A stretch of 64,000 bases of DNA from JACCTU01 sp963809175 (GTDB taxonomy: Bacteria; Actinomycetota; Thermoleophilia; Gaiellales; Gaiellaceae), in assembly GCA_963809175.1 (NCBI GenBank), contig CAWEIK010000002.1:62001-126000 (forward strand). Direction: 5' to 3'. The notes under the pieces are model-generated. The model did not search any database, was not told where the DNA came from, and saw only the letters and a program-made list of their open reading frames with translations. Shown here piece after piece: positions 15,736-24,307 of the stretch. The position numbers and the translations under genes are program-made. Every line of letters begins with the position of its first letter. The stretch's first letter is position 1.

Positions 15736-16679
15736 GCGTTCCCGACGTCCCGTTCTTCGACGGCCGCGCCGTCGAGGACGCCGTCGCGCCGGAGCGGGCG
15801 CTCGAGGCGGTGCGCGACGCATTCATCGCGTACGCGCGCGGCGAGTGGACGATGCCGCCGAAGGTGTACGTGCACGCCTATCCGGCGGGCGACTTCCGTG
15901 CGATGCCCGCACTCGGTGGCGGTCACGCGCTGCTCAAGTGGGTGACGTCGTTTCCGGGGAACCCCGCTGCCGGGCTCCCGACGGTGATGGGGCTCGTGCT
16001 CGTCTCGGACGCGTCGAACGGCGTGCTGCGGGCGGTGCTCGACGCGGGCGCGGTGACCGCGCTGCGAACCGGCGCGGCGGCGGTGCTCGCGGCCGAGACG
16101 CTCGGGCGAGGCGACGCCGGCAGCGCCTCGGTGATCGGCGCCGGCGTCAACGGCCGGGCCGCGGCGCGAACGTTTCTCGCGCGCGGCCGTGGGGTCGCGC
16201 TCTGGGACGTCGACCCCGAGCGTGCACTTGCGGTCGCCTCGGAGCTCGGCGCCGAAGTCGCGGGATCTCGGGAGGAGGCGCTCGCGGCGGACCTCCTCGT
16301 GACGGTCACGCCGGGACGCGAGGTGCTCCTGGCCGAAGGCGCGCTCGCGCCGGGACAGCACGCGTCGCTGATGGGCGCCGACGGGCCGGGCAAGCAGGAG
16401 ATCGCGGTCGCGGAGCTTGCACGCGTCCGGGTCTTCTCGGACGAGTGGGAGCAGGCGAGCCACGGCGGCGACATCGCCCACGCGGTCGAGGCAGGCGTCA
16501 TCGAGCGTGGCGACGTGACCGAGCTCGGCGCGGTGCTCGCGGGCGCTGCCGAGGGGCGTCGCTCGCCGGACGAGGCGACGGTCTTCGACTCCACCGGCCT
16601 CGCGATCCAGGATCTCGCGATCGCGCTCGCGGCGCTCGAGCGCGTCGACGAGCTCGACCTGCCGCGCTTCAGTCTCTAG
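15732..16679 (+). CDS. Ornithine cyclodeaminase family protein
   Basis: 315 residues from TTG 15732, which overlaps the pntB stop (TTGA). The fold is the ornithine cyclodeaminase/mu-crystallin type: substrate side MPPKVYVHAYPAGDFRAMPA and LLKWVTSFPGNP, then a Rossmann motif SVIGAGVNGRAAARTFLARG and WDVDPERA. Members use NAD to deaminate or reduce amino or imino acids; alanine dehydrogenase, ornithine cyclodeaminase and ketimine reductase are all possible. Coupling to the transhydrogenase may tie it to NAD(P)H balance (inference). The stop interlocks with the convergent oxidoreductase. Confidence 0.88.
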   Translation: MSVPDVPFFDGRAVEDAVAPERALEAVRDAFIAYARGEWTMPPKVYVHAYPAGDFRAMPALGGGHALLKWVTSFPGNPAAGLPTVMGLVLVSDASNGVLRAVLDAGAVTALRTGAAAVLAAETLGRGDAGSASVIGAGVNGRAAARTFLARGRGVALWDVDPERALAVASELGAEVAGSREEALAADLLVTVTPGREVLLAEGALAPGQHASLMGADGPGKQEIAVAELARVRVFSDEWEQASHGGDIAHAVEAGVIERGDVTELGAVLAGAAEGRRSPDEATVFDSTGLAIQDLAIALAALERVDELDLPRFSL

Positions 16680-17813
16680 GCAGCGACGACCGCGCGCGCC
16701 GGGTCGAGCACGTCGAGGAGCGGGTCGCGGTCGCCACCGAGCGCGCGCGCGACGAGCTCGCCCGATGCGAAGCCGAGCACGTTCCCGTGGCCCGAGTACC
16801 CCGCGGCCAGCCAGACGCGTTCGTTCCCCGGGACCTGACCGACGAGCGGGAGCAGGTCCTCGGTGGTGCCCCAGATCCCGGCCCAGCGGTGCGTGACGCG
16901 CGGAGGTCGCCCGAGCAGCTCGAGTGCGAGCGCCTCGATCCCCGACTGGACGGCGTCGGTCACGGTCTCGTCGTCGGTCCACTCGCGATCGCCCCCGGCG
17001 TCGCGCGACCCGCCGATCACGAGGCGCCGGTCACGCGTCTGGTGCCAGTAGTCGAGCCCGTGGCGCGCGTAGTGCGGCCGCTCGAACATCAGCTTCGGCA
17101 GCGACTCGGTGACCAAGCACCTGGCCTCTCGTCGCTCGCACGCGGGCGTCGAGCTCGGGCACGAGCCCGTGGCCAAGCCCGTCGGTCGCGACGACGACGC
17201 GCTCCGCCTCGAGCTCGTCCAGCGAGCCCACGCGACTGTTCTCGCGCAGCTCGGCTCCGGCCTCGGACGCCCGCCGGGCCAGGCTGCGGACCCAGCGCGC
17301 AGGCTGGATCGCCCCGTCGCCCGGGTGCAGGAGCGCCGCGGCGAACCGGCCTCGCAGCGGCTGGGCGAGCTCGGGCGCGTCGAGCCACTCGGCCGCGAAC
17401 CCGTCCTCGACGAGCGCCTCGTACTCCGCGCGTAGCGCCGTCCGCTCCGCGTCGTCGACCGCGAGCCGAAGGCTGCCGAGCGCGCGGAACGCGTCGCCCG
17501 CGAGGGCGGCGAGCCGTCCCTGCGCCTGCTCTGTCAGTTGCCAGTACGCCCGCGCCGAGTCGTGACCGAGCTGCTTCCGAGCGGCGTCGTACGCCATCGC
17601 GCCACCGCGGAGCGCGAAGCCGCCGTTGCGTCCGCTCGCACCGCCGGCGATCTCGCGCGCCTCGTGCAGCCGCACGCGAACACCCGCTTGCGCCAGTGCG
17701 AGCGCACAGGAGCAGCCCGTGACGCCGCCGCCGACGATCTCGACTTCGGGCACGCCCGCGAGGGCGGCCCTCGACAACGGCTCCTCCCGCTCTTCGAGCC
17801 AGTACGAGGCCAT
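16676..17813 (-). CDS. FAD-dependent amino acid oxidase-like protein (apparent frameshift)
   Basis: Start MASYWLEEREEPLS at 17813. A DadA/GlyOx-type flavoprotein: FAD motif VEIVGGGVTGCSCALALAQAG, then GGASGRNGGFALRGG, then VVVATDGLGHGLVPEL. After RATRGQV the frame shifts by one surplus base at about 17115-17116 and resumes as LVTESLPKLMFERPHY, ending WLAAGYSGHGNVLGFASGE. The joined protein is about 378 residues, typical of the family. The substrate is probably an amino acid or amine. It faces the ornithine-cyclodeaminase-family gene, sharing a CTAG stop. Confidence 0.83.
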
Positions 17814-17826
17814 ACGGCGATCGTAC

Positions 17827-18811
17827 TCACCGCCCGGTCCGCCGGTACACGCCGTCGCTGGTCGCCACGAGGCCCGCGAGCTCGAGCTCCGAGAGCGCCG
17901 CCGCCGCCTCGCCGGCGTCGAGGCCCGCGACCCGGACGAGCTCGTCCGCGCTCGTCGGGCCGTCGAGCCGCTCGAGGATCGCCCGGGCCGCTTCGCCGAG
18001 ATCGACTTCCGCTTCGGCGGGTGCTTCGAGGCCGAACAGCTCGAGCACGTCGCCTGACGGAGGTCAGCGGCGTCGCTCCTAGCCGAAGGAGCGCGTTCGT
18101 CCCCGCGCTGAGCGCAGATGTGATCTCCCCCGGGCAGGCGAAGACCTCGCGCCCCTCCTCGAGTGCGAAGTCCGCGGTGATCAGCGCACCGCTTCGCTCG
18201 CGAGCCTCGACGACGACGGTTGCCTGCGCGAGTCCGGCGACGATCCGGTTCCGAGCAGGGAAGCGCCACGGTGCGGGCTCGACCCCAGGCGCGTACTCGG
18301 AGACGACGAGACCGGTGGCGGTGATCCGCGCAGCCAGCTCCGTATGCGCCGCCGGGTAGTCGCGGTCGACGCCGCAGCCGAGCACGGCGACCGTCGCGCC
18401 GCCGCCCTCGAGCGCACCGCGGTGCGCCTCGCCGTCGACGCCGCGCGCGAGACCGCTGACCACGACGAGACCGGCCGCCGCGAGCTCGCGCCCGAGCATC
18501 CGCGCGACCTGGGCGCCGTACCCCGAGCAGGCACGCGCACCGACGATCGCGACCGCGGGTCTCGCCAGGAGCTCGGGCGACGCTCCGCCACGAAGGAACA
18601 CTCCCGAGGGCGAGTCGCTGATCGCACGCAGCAGCGGTGGGAATCGGCGATCCGACCGCCCGAGCCACCGCAGCCCGCGTCGCTCGAGCGACTCGAGATA
18701 CGCGCGCGCGTCGAACGTCTTCGCGAAGGCGGCGAAGCGCGCAGTGCGCGCCTCGGTCCGCGGGTGGATCCCGCGCTCCGCCGCGAAGGCCGCGAGGGCG
18801 AGCTCCTTCAC
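17827..18811 (-). CDS. dprA: DNA processing protein DprA (apparent frameshift)
   Basis: GTG 18811 overlaps the comM stop (GTGA). DprA loads RecA on incoming single-stranded DNA during transformation. The Rossmann core is clear: VAIVGARACSGYGAQVARML, VVVSGLARGVDGEAHRGAL, then FPARNRIVAGLA and RSGALITADFALEEGREVFACPG. After LLRLGATPLTS a surplus base near 18058-18062 shifts the frame; the C-terminal winged helix then reads from VLELFGLEAP to YRRTGR. Joined length is about 328 residues. Confidence 0.9.
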
Positions 18812-20265
18812 GGGCTCTTCAGCTCTTTCGGTACGCGGTACGAGAGCGCCTCCGCCAGGTGCGACGACTCAACGGCGTCGGCTCCGGCGAGCGCGGCGAT
18901 CGTCGTCGCGACGCGCGCGACCCGCGCCCGTCCGCGCCCCGAGAGCGGGAGCTGCTCGACGGCCCGCGTGAGCAGCGCGTCGGCCTTCTCGTCTCGGTGA
19001 GGCGTGCGCTCGGCGAGTCGCGAGCGCGCGGCCGCGACGCGCTCGCGGACCGCGAGGGAAGCCTCGCTCCTGCCCGCGGCGAGCTCCACGGCTCGCGGGC
19101 GCGGAACGACGACCACGAGGTCGAATCGATCGAGCAGCGCGCGGGAGAGCTTGTTGCCGTAGGCGGCGAGCCGCTGCGCGGAGCACGTGCACGCGACCGC
19201 CGGATCTCCGCGAGCCCCGCACGGGCACAGATTCATCGTCCCGACGAGCTGGAACGAGGCCGGGTACAGCGCCGTTCCTTCGGCACGGGCAACGCTGATC
19301 ACACCGTCCTCGAGTGGCTGCCGCAGCGCCTCGAGCGCGGGTCGGACGAACTCGGGCAGCTCGTCGAGGAGCAACACGCCGTGATGCGCGAGGCTTGCTT
19401 CACCGGGCCTCGGGCCGCGTCCGCCGCCGACGATCGCTGCAGCCGAGGCGGTGTGGTGCGGTGCGCGAAAGGGCGGCGTCGTGACGAGCGGGTGCTCGAC
19501 TCGGAGAATTCCCGCGACCGAGTGGATGCGCGTGACCTCGAGTGACGCGGACTCGTCCAGCTCCGGAAGGAGCCCGGGAAGCCGGCGCGCGAGCATCGTC
19601 TTCCCGGTGCCGGGCGGGCCGCCCAGCAGAAGGTTGTGCCGTCCGGCAGCGGCGATCTCGAGCGCGCGGCGCGCGCGCTCCTGGCCGTGGACGTCGGCGA
19701 GATCCGGGCCGGCCACGGGAGCGACGCCGTTCCGCGGCGGGATCGGCTCCGGCTCGAGCTCGCCGCGGAGATACGCGACCGCTTCGGCCAGGTGCCAGAC
19801 CGGCACGGGCTCGATCCCGGCGAGCGCGGCCTCGGGTGCCGTCTGCGCCGCGCAGATGATCCGCGGCAGCTTGGCCTGCTTCGCGCCCTCCGCGACCGCG
19901 AAGACGCCGGCGACCGGGCGGACTCTCCCGTCGAGGGCGAGCTCGCCGTGGACGGCGTGCCGCTCGAGCTCGGCCCGGGGAATCTGACCCGACGCGGCGA
20001 GCACGGCGAGCGCGATCGGAAGATCGAAGCCCGAGCCCTCCTTGCGCAGCGCGGCGGGCGCGAGGTTGACGGTGATCCTGCCTTCGGGCCACTCGCACTC
20101 GGCGGAACGGACGCCGCTCCGCACACGCTCCTTCGCCTCCTGGCAGGCGCGGTCGGCAAGCCCGACGATCGTGAACGCGGGCAGCGAACCCTGGAGATGC
20201 GCCTCGACCTCGACGCGACGCGCTTCGAGACCGACGAGAGCATGCGTGACTGCGCGCGCGAGCAC
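18808..20265 (-). CDS. comM: ComM/YifB Mg-chelatase-like AAA ATPase
   Basis: 485 residues from GTG 20265. The N-terminal Lon-protease-like domain reads LVGLEARRVEVEAHLQGSLP and GLADRACQEAKERVRSGV. The AAA core has Walker A GPPGTGKTMLARRLPGLLP and Walker B LLLDELPEF, with ARAEGTALYPASFQLVGTMN following. The tail LPLSGRGRARVARVATTIAA is typical. ComM is a helicase that extends recombination patches during natural transformation, consistent with dprA directly downstream. The upstream neighbour is the accessory cassette rather than yraN. Confidence 0.94.
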   Translation of the reverse strand: MLARAVTHALVGLEARRVEVEAHLQGSLPAFTIVGLADRACQEAKERVRSGVRSAECEWPEGRITVNLAPAALRKEGSGFDLPIALAVLAASGQIPRAELERHAVHGELALDGRVRPVAGVFAVAEGAKQAKLPRIICAAQTAPEAALAGIEPVPVWHLAEAVAYLRGELEPEPIPPRNGVAPVAGPDLADVHGQERARRALEIAAAGRHNLLLGGPPGTGKTMLARRLPGLLPELDESASLEVTRIHSVAGILRVEHPLVTTPPFRAPHHTASAAAIVGGGRGPRPGEASLAHHGVLLLDELPEFVRPALEALRQPLEDGVISVARAEGTALYPASFQLVGTMNLCPCGARGDPAVACTCSAQRLAAYGNKLSRALLDRFDLVVVVPRPRAVELAAGRSEASLAVRERVAAARSRLAERTPHRDEKADALLTRAVEQLPLSGRGRARVARVATTIAALAGADAVESSHLAEALSYRVPKELKSP

Positions 20266-20293
20266 GTCGCCACGTTAGGCCGCCGCTCGCGCG

Positions 20294-20337
20294 GCTTTGT
20301 GTCAGGTGTGTGTCAACTTCCTTGAAACTTTGCGCGC
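20294..20337. repeat. Left copy of cassette-flanking direct repeat
   Basis: Begins GCTTTGTGTCAGG. The first 27 bases match 24308-24334 at 23 positions in the same orientation, and the similarity continues to a shared GCGCGC (about 34 of 44 with one gap). It lies between comM and the last cassette gene. Read leftward it holds two TGACAC half sites 11 bases apart. It could be a recombination or insertion scar, or a protein-binding site. Confidence 0.55.
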
Positions 20338-20353
20338 GACCTTCTCGTCGAGA

Positions 20354-20704
20354 CTACGGCACGAGTGTCGGCGGCAACGTGCCCTCCGGAGCGGACGCGA
20401 GGATCATGAGCTCGAAAGGACGCGCGTCGTCGCGCCGCGACTCCGAAGCATCACTCCACGACAACGTGACCACGCCCCCGTAGGCCTCCCAGACGCGCCC
20501 CGAGGGGTCCCTGACGAAGCTGCCCCGATAGCCGAGCCCAGGGGACTCCGGCAGCGGCCCCTCACGTGCGTCGAGCGACTCCCAGATGCGCTGGAGTTGC
20601 TCGGCGAGCTCCGTCGTGATCGACCAGGTCGGATCGGGGCGGCCGGAAAAGACGAACGCACCCGCAATCCAACCGCTCTCGCTACTCGATCTTGATGTGG
20701 CCAT
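20354..20704 (-). CDS. Cassette gene 5: FSGRPDP-domain hypothetical
   Basis: 116 residues, ATG 20704, overlapping the upstream gene by 23 bases. After a Ser-rich start it reads AGAFVFSGRPDPTW and, further on, GPLPESPGLGYRG. The same two blocks (IDIFSGRPNP and PLPDSVLGYRG) open the neighbouring cassette gene 4, so this is a stand-alone paralogue of that N-terminal domain. No catalytic residues, signal peptide or membrane helix are visible. I do not recognise a characterised family. A role as partner, inhibitor or competitor of gene 4 is only a suggestion. Confidence 0.7.
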   Translation of the reverse strand: MATSRSSSESGWIAGAFVFSGRPDPTWSITTELAEQLQRIWESLDAREGPLPESPGLGYRGSFVRDPSGRVWEAYGGVVTLSWSDASESRRDDARPFELMILASAPEGTLPPTLVP

Positions 20705-21557
20705 GCATGACGATCATGAACGTGCAGAACTGCGTGTAGGGACCCCGATCGGCCGTTCGGGGATCGGGAATCGTGACCGCCGAGTTGTCGAGGTTCGTCA
20801 CCGGCGTCCCTCCAGGCTTGTGAGACCAGTAGCCGTTCCGTCCTTTGCGGAACCAGTGGAAGTCCCAGCCTGGTGCGATGACCAGCGCGACGAGATGCCC
20901 CTCCCGCGGGCACCTGTTGTTGGAGTTCGGCGAGTTGATGAGCTCGTCGGCGACTGCCGCCGGACGTACGGATGCGCACGTGAGCGCCGAGTACATCGCG
21001 CCCGCAGCGAGACCGGGCTGCGCAAACGTGTCGGTGCGATAGTCGGTCGCGTAGTTGTAACAGTTGTTCGAGCCCTGAATCGGCCAGACGTTCCACCAGT
21101 CAGGCTCGTAGAGTGGCGCGCACTTGCAATGATCTCGACGCGGCCAGTCGGGCCGCTTCGGCTTCCACCAGTCGCGCAGATCGTCGAGCCGCGCGATCTC
21201 CTTGAGGATGAACTCCGAGAGGTCGGGCTTCGGGCGGATGTGGCGGATCGGCCCGGTCGACCCGCAGACGAAGTCCTCGAACGCCGGGTCGGACGGACGT
21301 GCGGCGAAGTCCTCTCCCACGATGTCGCCGTTCGCAACGCGGAACTGCTTCGGCAGCCCACGGGCTGCCCGCCCGGTCTGCTCGATGATCAGGCCGCGAT
21401 AGCCGAGGACGGAGTCCGGCAACGGACGGACCTGCCGTGGACCGAGCTTCTCGGCCGGCCGAAGTCGGTCGAGCGCCTCCTCCTCCTCGGGTCCCTCGAG
21501 GACGACCACGGGGTTGGGGCGTCCGCTGAAGATGTCGATGGTGATTCGAAGAGCCAT
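20682..21557 (-). CDS. Cassette gene 4: NlpC/P60-like hypothetical
   Basis: 291 residues from ATG 21557. The N-terminal 60 or so residues carry IDIFSGRPNP and LPDSVLGYRG. The C-terminal half looks like a papain-fold cysteine hydrolase: candidate Cys in NNCYNYATDYRTDTFAQPG, candidate His in APGWDFHWFRKGRNGYWSHK, then GGTPVTNLDNS. NlpC/P60 relatives cleave peptides or amides, often in cell wall, but no signal peptide or membrane segment is seen. Catalysis is inferred from motif layout only. It is second to last in the cassette. Confidence 0.72.
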   Translation of the reverse strand: MALRITIDIFSGRPNPVVVLEGPEEEEALDRLRPAEKLGPRQVRPLPDSVLGYRGLIIEQTGRAARGLPKQFRVANGDIVGEDFAARPSDPAFEDFVCGSTGPIRHIRPKPDLSEFILKEIARLDDLRDWWKPKRPDWPRRDHCKCAPLYEPDWWNVWPIQGSNNCYNYATDYRTDTFAQPGLAAGAMYSALTCASVRPAAVADELINSPNSNNRCPREGHLVALVIAPGWDFHWFRKGRNGYWSHKPGGTPVTNLDNSAVTIPDPRTADRGPYTQFCTFMIVMHGHIKIE

Positions 21558-21576
21558 TTGGCGACCGTCCCTTCTG

Positions 21577-22344
21577 TCAGACCTCGAATTCAAGCGTCTC
21601 TGTCGCGACGCCCAGGTTCTCGTTGATTGCAACCACCTCGATCGCCTGAGTCCCTTCGGCCTCCGGCGTGTAGAACACCCTGCCGTCGCTGGCGGAGAAC
21701 TCGCCGTGCTTCGCCGACAGCCGGAACCAGACGCGGCGCCCGAGCGGATCGTCGGCCTCGAGCACGAGTGCGATCGGCACGCCGCTCGATGGCTTGCCTT
21801 CGGCGAGCGCAACGCGTCGAATCTCCGGTCGAACGGGGCTTCGATCCAGCTGTTGCGGCTCGGTGAACAGCCTGTCGACCTCGCGGGCGACGGGCTCGAC
21901 AGACTGGACCTCGCCGCCCGCGTTGAGCACGACCACGGCGACGTTCGCTCTGGCGAACACGAGTGACGTGTCGCCGGGCATGCCGAACGCGACGTCGCCG
22001 AGACCGTTCCGCCGACGCTCGATCAGCGGCGACTGGAACTGCGCGAGCAGGCGCACCACGAGCTCGTCTGCGTCCGCCCGTGACGCGCACTCGTAGACGT
22101 CGATGCGAACGAGCTGCTCCTCGTCCTCAGCGCTCTCGGTTGAGCCCCAGAGCGACTGGATCGCGAGCGGCCACGCGGGCGCCTCTACGGTGTCGATTCG
22201 CAGCGCGCGGAAGCCAGGGAGCTCGCGACCGCCGAAGAAGAACTCCCAGACGAACAGTTCCTCGTCGGTCGTTCGCGAGCCCCGCCAGTCCTCGAAGCCG
22301 TGGCGCTCGCGAAATGCCTCCAATCCGTCCGACGTCGTCGTCAC
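21577..22344 (-). CDS. Cassette gene 3: hypothetical with C-terminal Ig-like domain
   Basis: 255 residues from GTG 22344, which overlaps the stop of cassette gene 2 (GTGA) and has AAGGA upstream. The first 150 residues are mixed alpha/beta and acidic (FEDWRGSRTTDEELFVWEFF) and unrecognised. The last 85 read as an Ig/cadherin-like beta-sandwich: VRPEIRRVALAEGKPSSGVP, RVWFRLSAKHGEFSASDGR, then VVAINENLGVATETLEFEV. No signal peptide. Such beta domains often mediate binding, so a structural or recognition role is possible. Confidence 0.68.
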   Translation of the reverse strand: MTTTSDGLEAFRERHGFEDWRGSRTTDEELFVWEFFFGGRELPGFRALRIDTVEAPAWPLAIQSLWGSTESAEDEEQLVRIDVYECASRADADELVVRLLAQFQSPLIERRRNGLGDVAFGMPGDTSLVFARANVAVVVLNAGGEVQSVEPVAREVDRLFTEPQQLDRSPVRPEIRRVALAEGKPSSGVPIALVLEADDPLGRRVWFRLSAKHGEFSASDGRVFYTPEAEGTQAIEVVAINENLGVATETLEFEV

Positions 22345-23564
22345 GTCACCATCCTTCGCGTTCGGGTTCCAGTCTGCGGCTGGCACGCCCCGCGCGTGGC
22401 GGGTGTCACCAGTCGGTCGAGATAGTCCATCGATCCGGGCGTTCCGAAGCGAAGATCGACCGGGAGGAGGGGCGTGTGCGGCGCCGACGTCGGGTCGGCG
22501 TCCCCGTCGACCTGGAGACACGCGTCCCACACCGGGTCACTAGCGGTACAGGCGCCTTTCCAGGCGACCTCGTGGTAGCTGAACCCGCCCCAGTTGCACG
22601 CCGTCTGCCAGATGCTCGAGCCGATCGCGAGCAGTGGGTTGAGATCGAAGAAGTATCCCATTCGCGACTGCCACAGATCGCACCCGACAGAATTCGCGAA
22701 CGTCGACACGATCGTCGCGCAGTCACTGCAGTTGATGTACCTCCCAAGGCCGGGGCCACCGCCGAGCAGGTCGAGAAATGCAGAGCAGTTGAACGCTCCG
22801 CTCGAATACCACGAGGCGCCACCGCCCGGGCAGTCGTACTCAAGGATCGAAGGGCCGAGGCCGTACACGCTGTGCGTCACCTTTTCGGCAGCCGCGTCGC
22901 GACTCGTCGCAGCGAAGGCCCAGACACAGGCGCGGTCGAGCACGTCCGTCCAGGGGAGCTGCGTGTTCGCCGAGGTAGATGGCGTCTGCTGCCACGGCGC
23001 CTTGGGAACCTCCAGGAGAACGTAGATCCGGTGCTCGCTCGTTGCGAAGTCGGTCCAGGGGTCGTTCTTCTTTCGCCGGTATTGCCACCGCCACGTCGTC
23101 GTCCGGATCCCGACGCCGACGTCCCAGAGACGGACGTGCTCGAGCTCGAACGTCTCGAATGCGGTCTGCCCGGCCGCATCGAAGTCGACCAACCGGGCCT
23201 TGACGTCCCCGAGGACGTTGCCGACGAGGAGCCGGATCAACCAGCCGAGCCACTTGAGAAGACCGGCACAGCCGCACCCCGAATCGCCCGGCGGATCGAC
23301 CGTCGGATCGAGCGCCCTGATTTCCACCTGTTTCTTCTTCAGCTTCGAGTCGTTCGTGCTGAACCTGGCCTTGATCGTGAGCGTGTTCCCCTTCGTCTCG
23401 GCAATGCTGTACGCCGCAGGCGCGTCCTCGGGGTTCACGCTGACACCGCGAACCCACTCGGGGACGTTGACCGGCGTGTTCTTGTTGCGCCGGATGTTCA
23501 ACGCGTCGGACGTGGCGGCGCCCCCGTCGTGATTGAGCTTGACCGCTTCCAGATAGACGCTCAC
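22341..23564 (-). CDS. Cassette gene 2: transglutaminase-like protein
   Basis: 407 residues from GTG 23564, 5 bases after the stop of cassette gene 1. The N-terminal half is beta-rich (VSVYLEAVKLNHDGG; KGNTLTIKARFSTNDSKLKK). The C-terminal half resembles the transglutaminase/papain fold, with a possible triad in order: Cys in YINCSDCATIVSTFANSVG, His in FSYHEVAWKGAC, Asp in VWDACLQVDGDADPT. It is rich in Cys, with a CGCAG turn before a hydrophobic stretch LLKWLGWLIRLLVGNVL. Enzyme class is inferred from the motif order; the substrate is unknown. Confidence 0.72.
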   Translation of the reverse strand: MSVYLEAVKLNHDGGAATSDALNIRRNKNTPVNVPEWVRGVSVNPEDAPAAYSIAETKGNTLTIKARFSTNDSKLKKKQVEIRALDPTVDPPGDSGCGCAGLLKWLGWLIRLLVGNVLGDVKARLVDFDAAGQTAFETFELEHVRLWDVGVGIRTTTWRWQYRRKKNDPWTDFATSEHRIYVLLEVPKAPWQQTPSTSANTQLPWTDVLDRACVWAFAATSRDAAAEKVTHSVYGLGPSILEYDCPGGGASWYSSGAFNCSAFLDLLGGGPGLGRYINCSDCATIVSTFANSVGCDLWQSRMGYFFDLNPLLAIGSSIWQTACNWGGFSYHEVAWKGACTASDPVWDACLQVDGDADPTSAPHTPLLPVDLRFGTPGSMDYLDRLVTPATRGACQPQTGTRTRRMVT

Positions 23565-23569
23565 GTTGA

Positions 23570-24225
23570 CTAGGTGCGATAGACCGTGAGGCTCAGGAAG
23601 AAGAACGCGCCCGCCACTTGCCGGATCCGGAAGTGGTGGAACCCTGCCGCGAGGTTGCACACGTGCGGCTGGTCGATCGTGCCGGCCCATGTCAACGGGC
23701 CGAACGACGAGTTGTCGATCACGCACTCGACGACCGAAGTCGCCGACGACGGGTAGCTCTGAAGCCTCGCGTTGCAAACGTAGTTGCCCGTAGCCGGGGC
23801 GCGGAAGTAGCAATTCACCCGCCCGGTTTTCGTCTGACCCGATCCCCAGGCCGAGAAGCCGTCGGCCGAGAACCAGGCGCGGCAGTCGTTCAGGCACCGC
23901 TGCAGGTCGGTGAATCCATCGAAGTGATCGGCGTCCCAGATGTCGAGGAACCTCGCCGTACCGCTCTTCGCGCAGACGCTGAAGAACGCGACTTGGCTCC
24001 ACAAGGCGAGCTCGCCGAACCCGGGGACGCGCTGAAGGATCTCCTCCGCGCCTGGTGTCGCTTTCAGCGCGCGCAGGACTGCTCGAGCCGAGGTCTCGGT
24101 CTTCGCGCGCGGCGCTCTCTCGCGGGCGCGGTCGACCTGGAGAGGCTTGTTCGCCTCGATCAGCCTGAGCCTGAAGTCCCTTTCAGCTGGAGCCGTCGCG
24201 GCACCTCCGGAAGCTCATCGAGCAC
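23570..24225 (-). CDS. Cassette gene 1: Cys-rich beta protein (apparent frameshift)
   Basis: The intact part is open from about TTG 24004 (LWSQVAFFSVCAKSG) to TAG 23570. Upstream coding sense continues (EANKPLQVDRARERAP; EEILQRVPGFGELAL) but meets a stop. One missing base in TTT at 24181-24183 would join it to GTG 24225 (VLDELPEVPRRLQLK), giving about 219 residues. The C-terminal 120 residues look like a jelly-roll binding domain with at least six Cys (RCLNDCRAWF; RVNCYFRAP; ECVIDNSSFG) ending in an aromatic-rich strand (FFFLSLTVYR). Ligand unknown. First gene after the cassette promoter. Confidence 0.6.
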
Positions 24226-24252
24226 TCCGATCTGCCGCAGACTCTTCCGTCG

Positions 24253-24281
24253 CTTCTACTCCTTTGTTGCCTATGTGTCAA
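24253..24281 (-). promoter_or_regulatory. Sigma-70-type promoter of the cassette
   Basis: Read leftward: TTGACA (24281-24276), a 17-base spacer, then TAGAAG (24258-24253). The -35 is perfect consensus and the spacing ideal. It stands 28 bases before the GTG proposed for cassette gene 1 and would drive all five cassette genes. An AAAGGAG lies just before the -10. Confidence 0.6.
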
Positions 24282-24307
24282 GCCCGGGTGGACTACCGGG
24301 ATGAACC

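Noticed and set aside
13965..16679. One continuous 900-codon frame covering the transhydrogenase and cyclodeaminase genes
   Set aside because: Only its pntB N-terminus and cyclodeaminase portions are real; the middle is an out-of-frame reading of pntB.
17031..18668. Apparent fusion of DprA-like and FAD oxidoreductase sequences
   Set aside because: The upstream part is an out-of-frame reading of dprA; the oxidoreductase has its own ATG at 17813.
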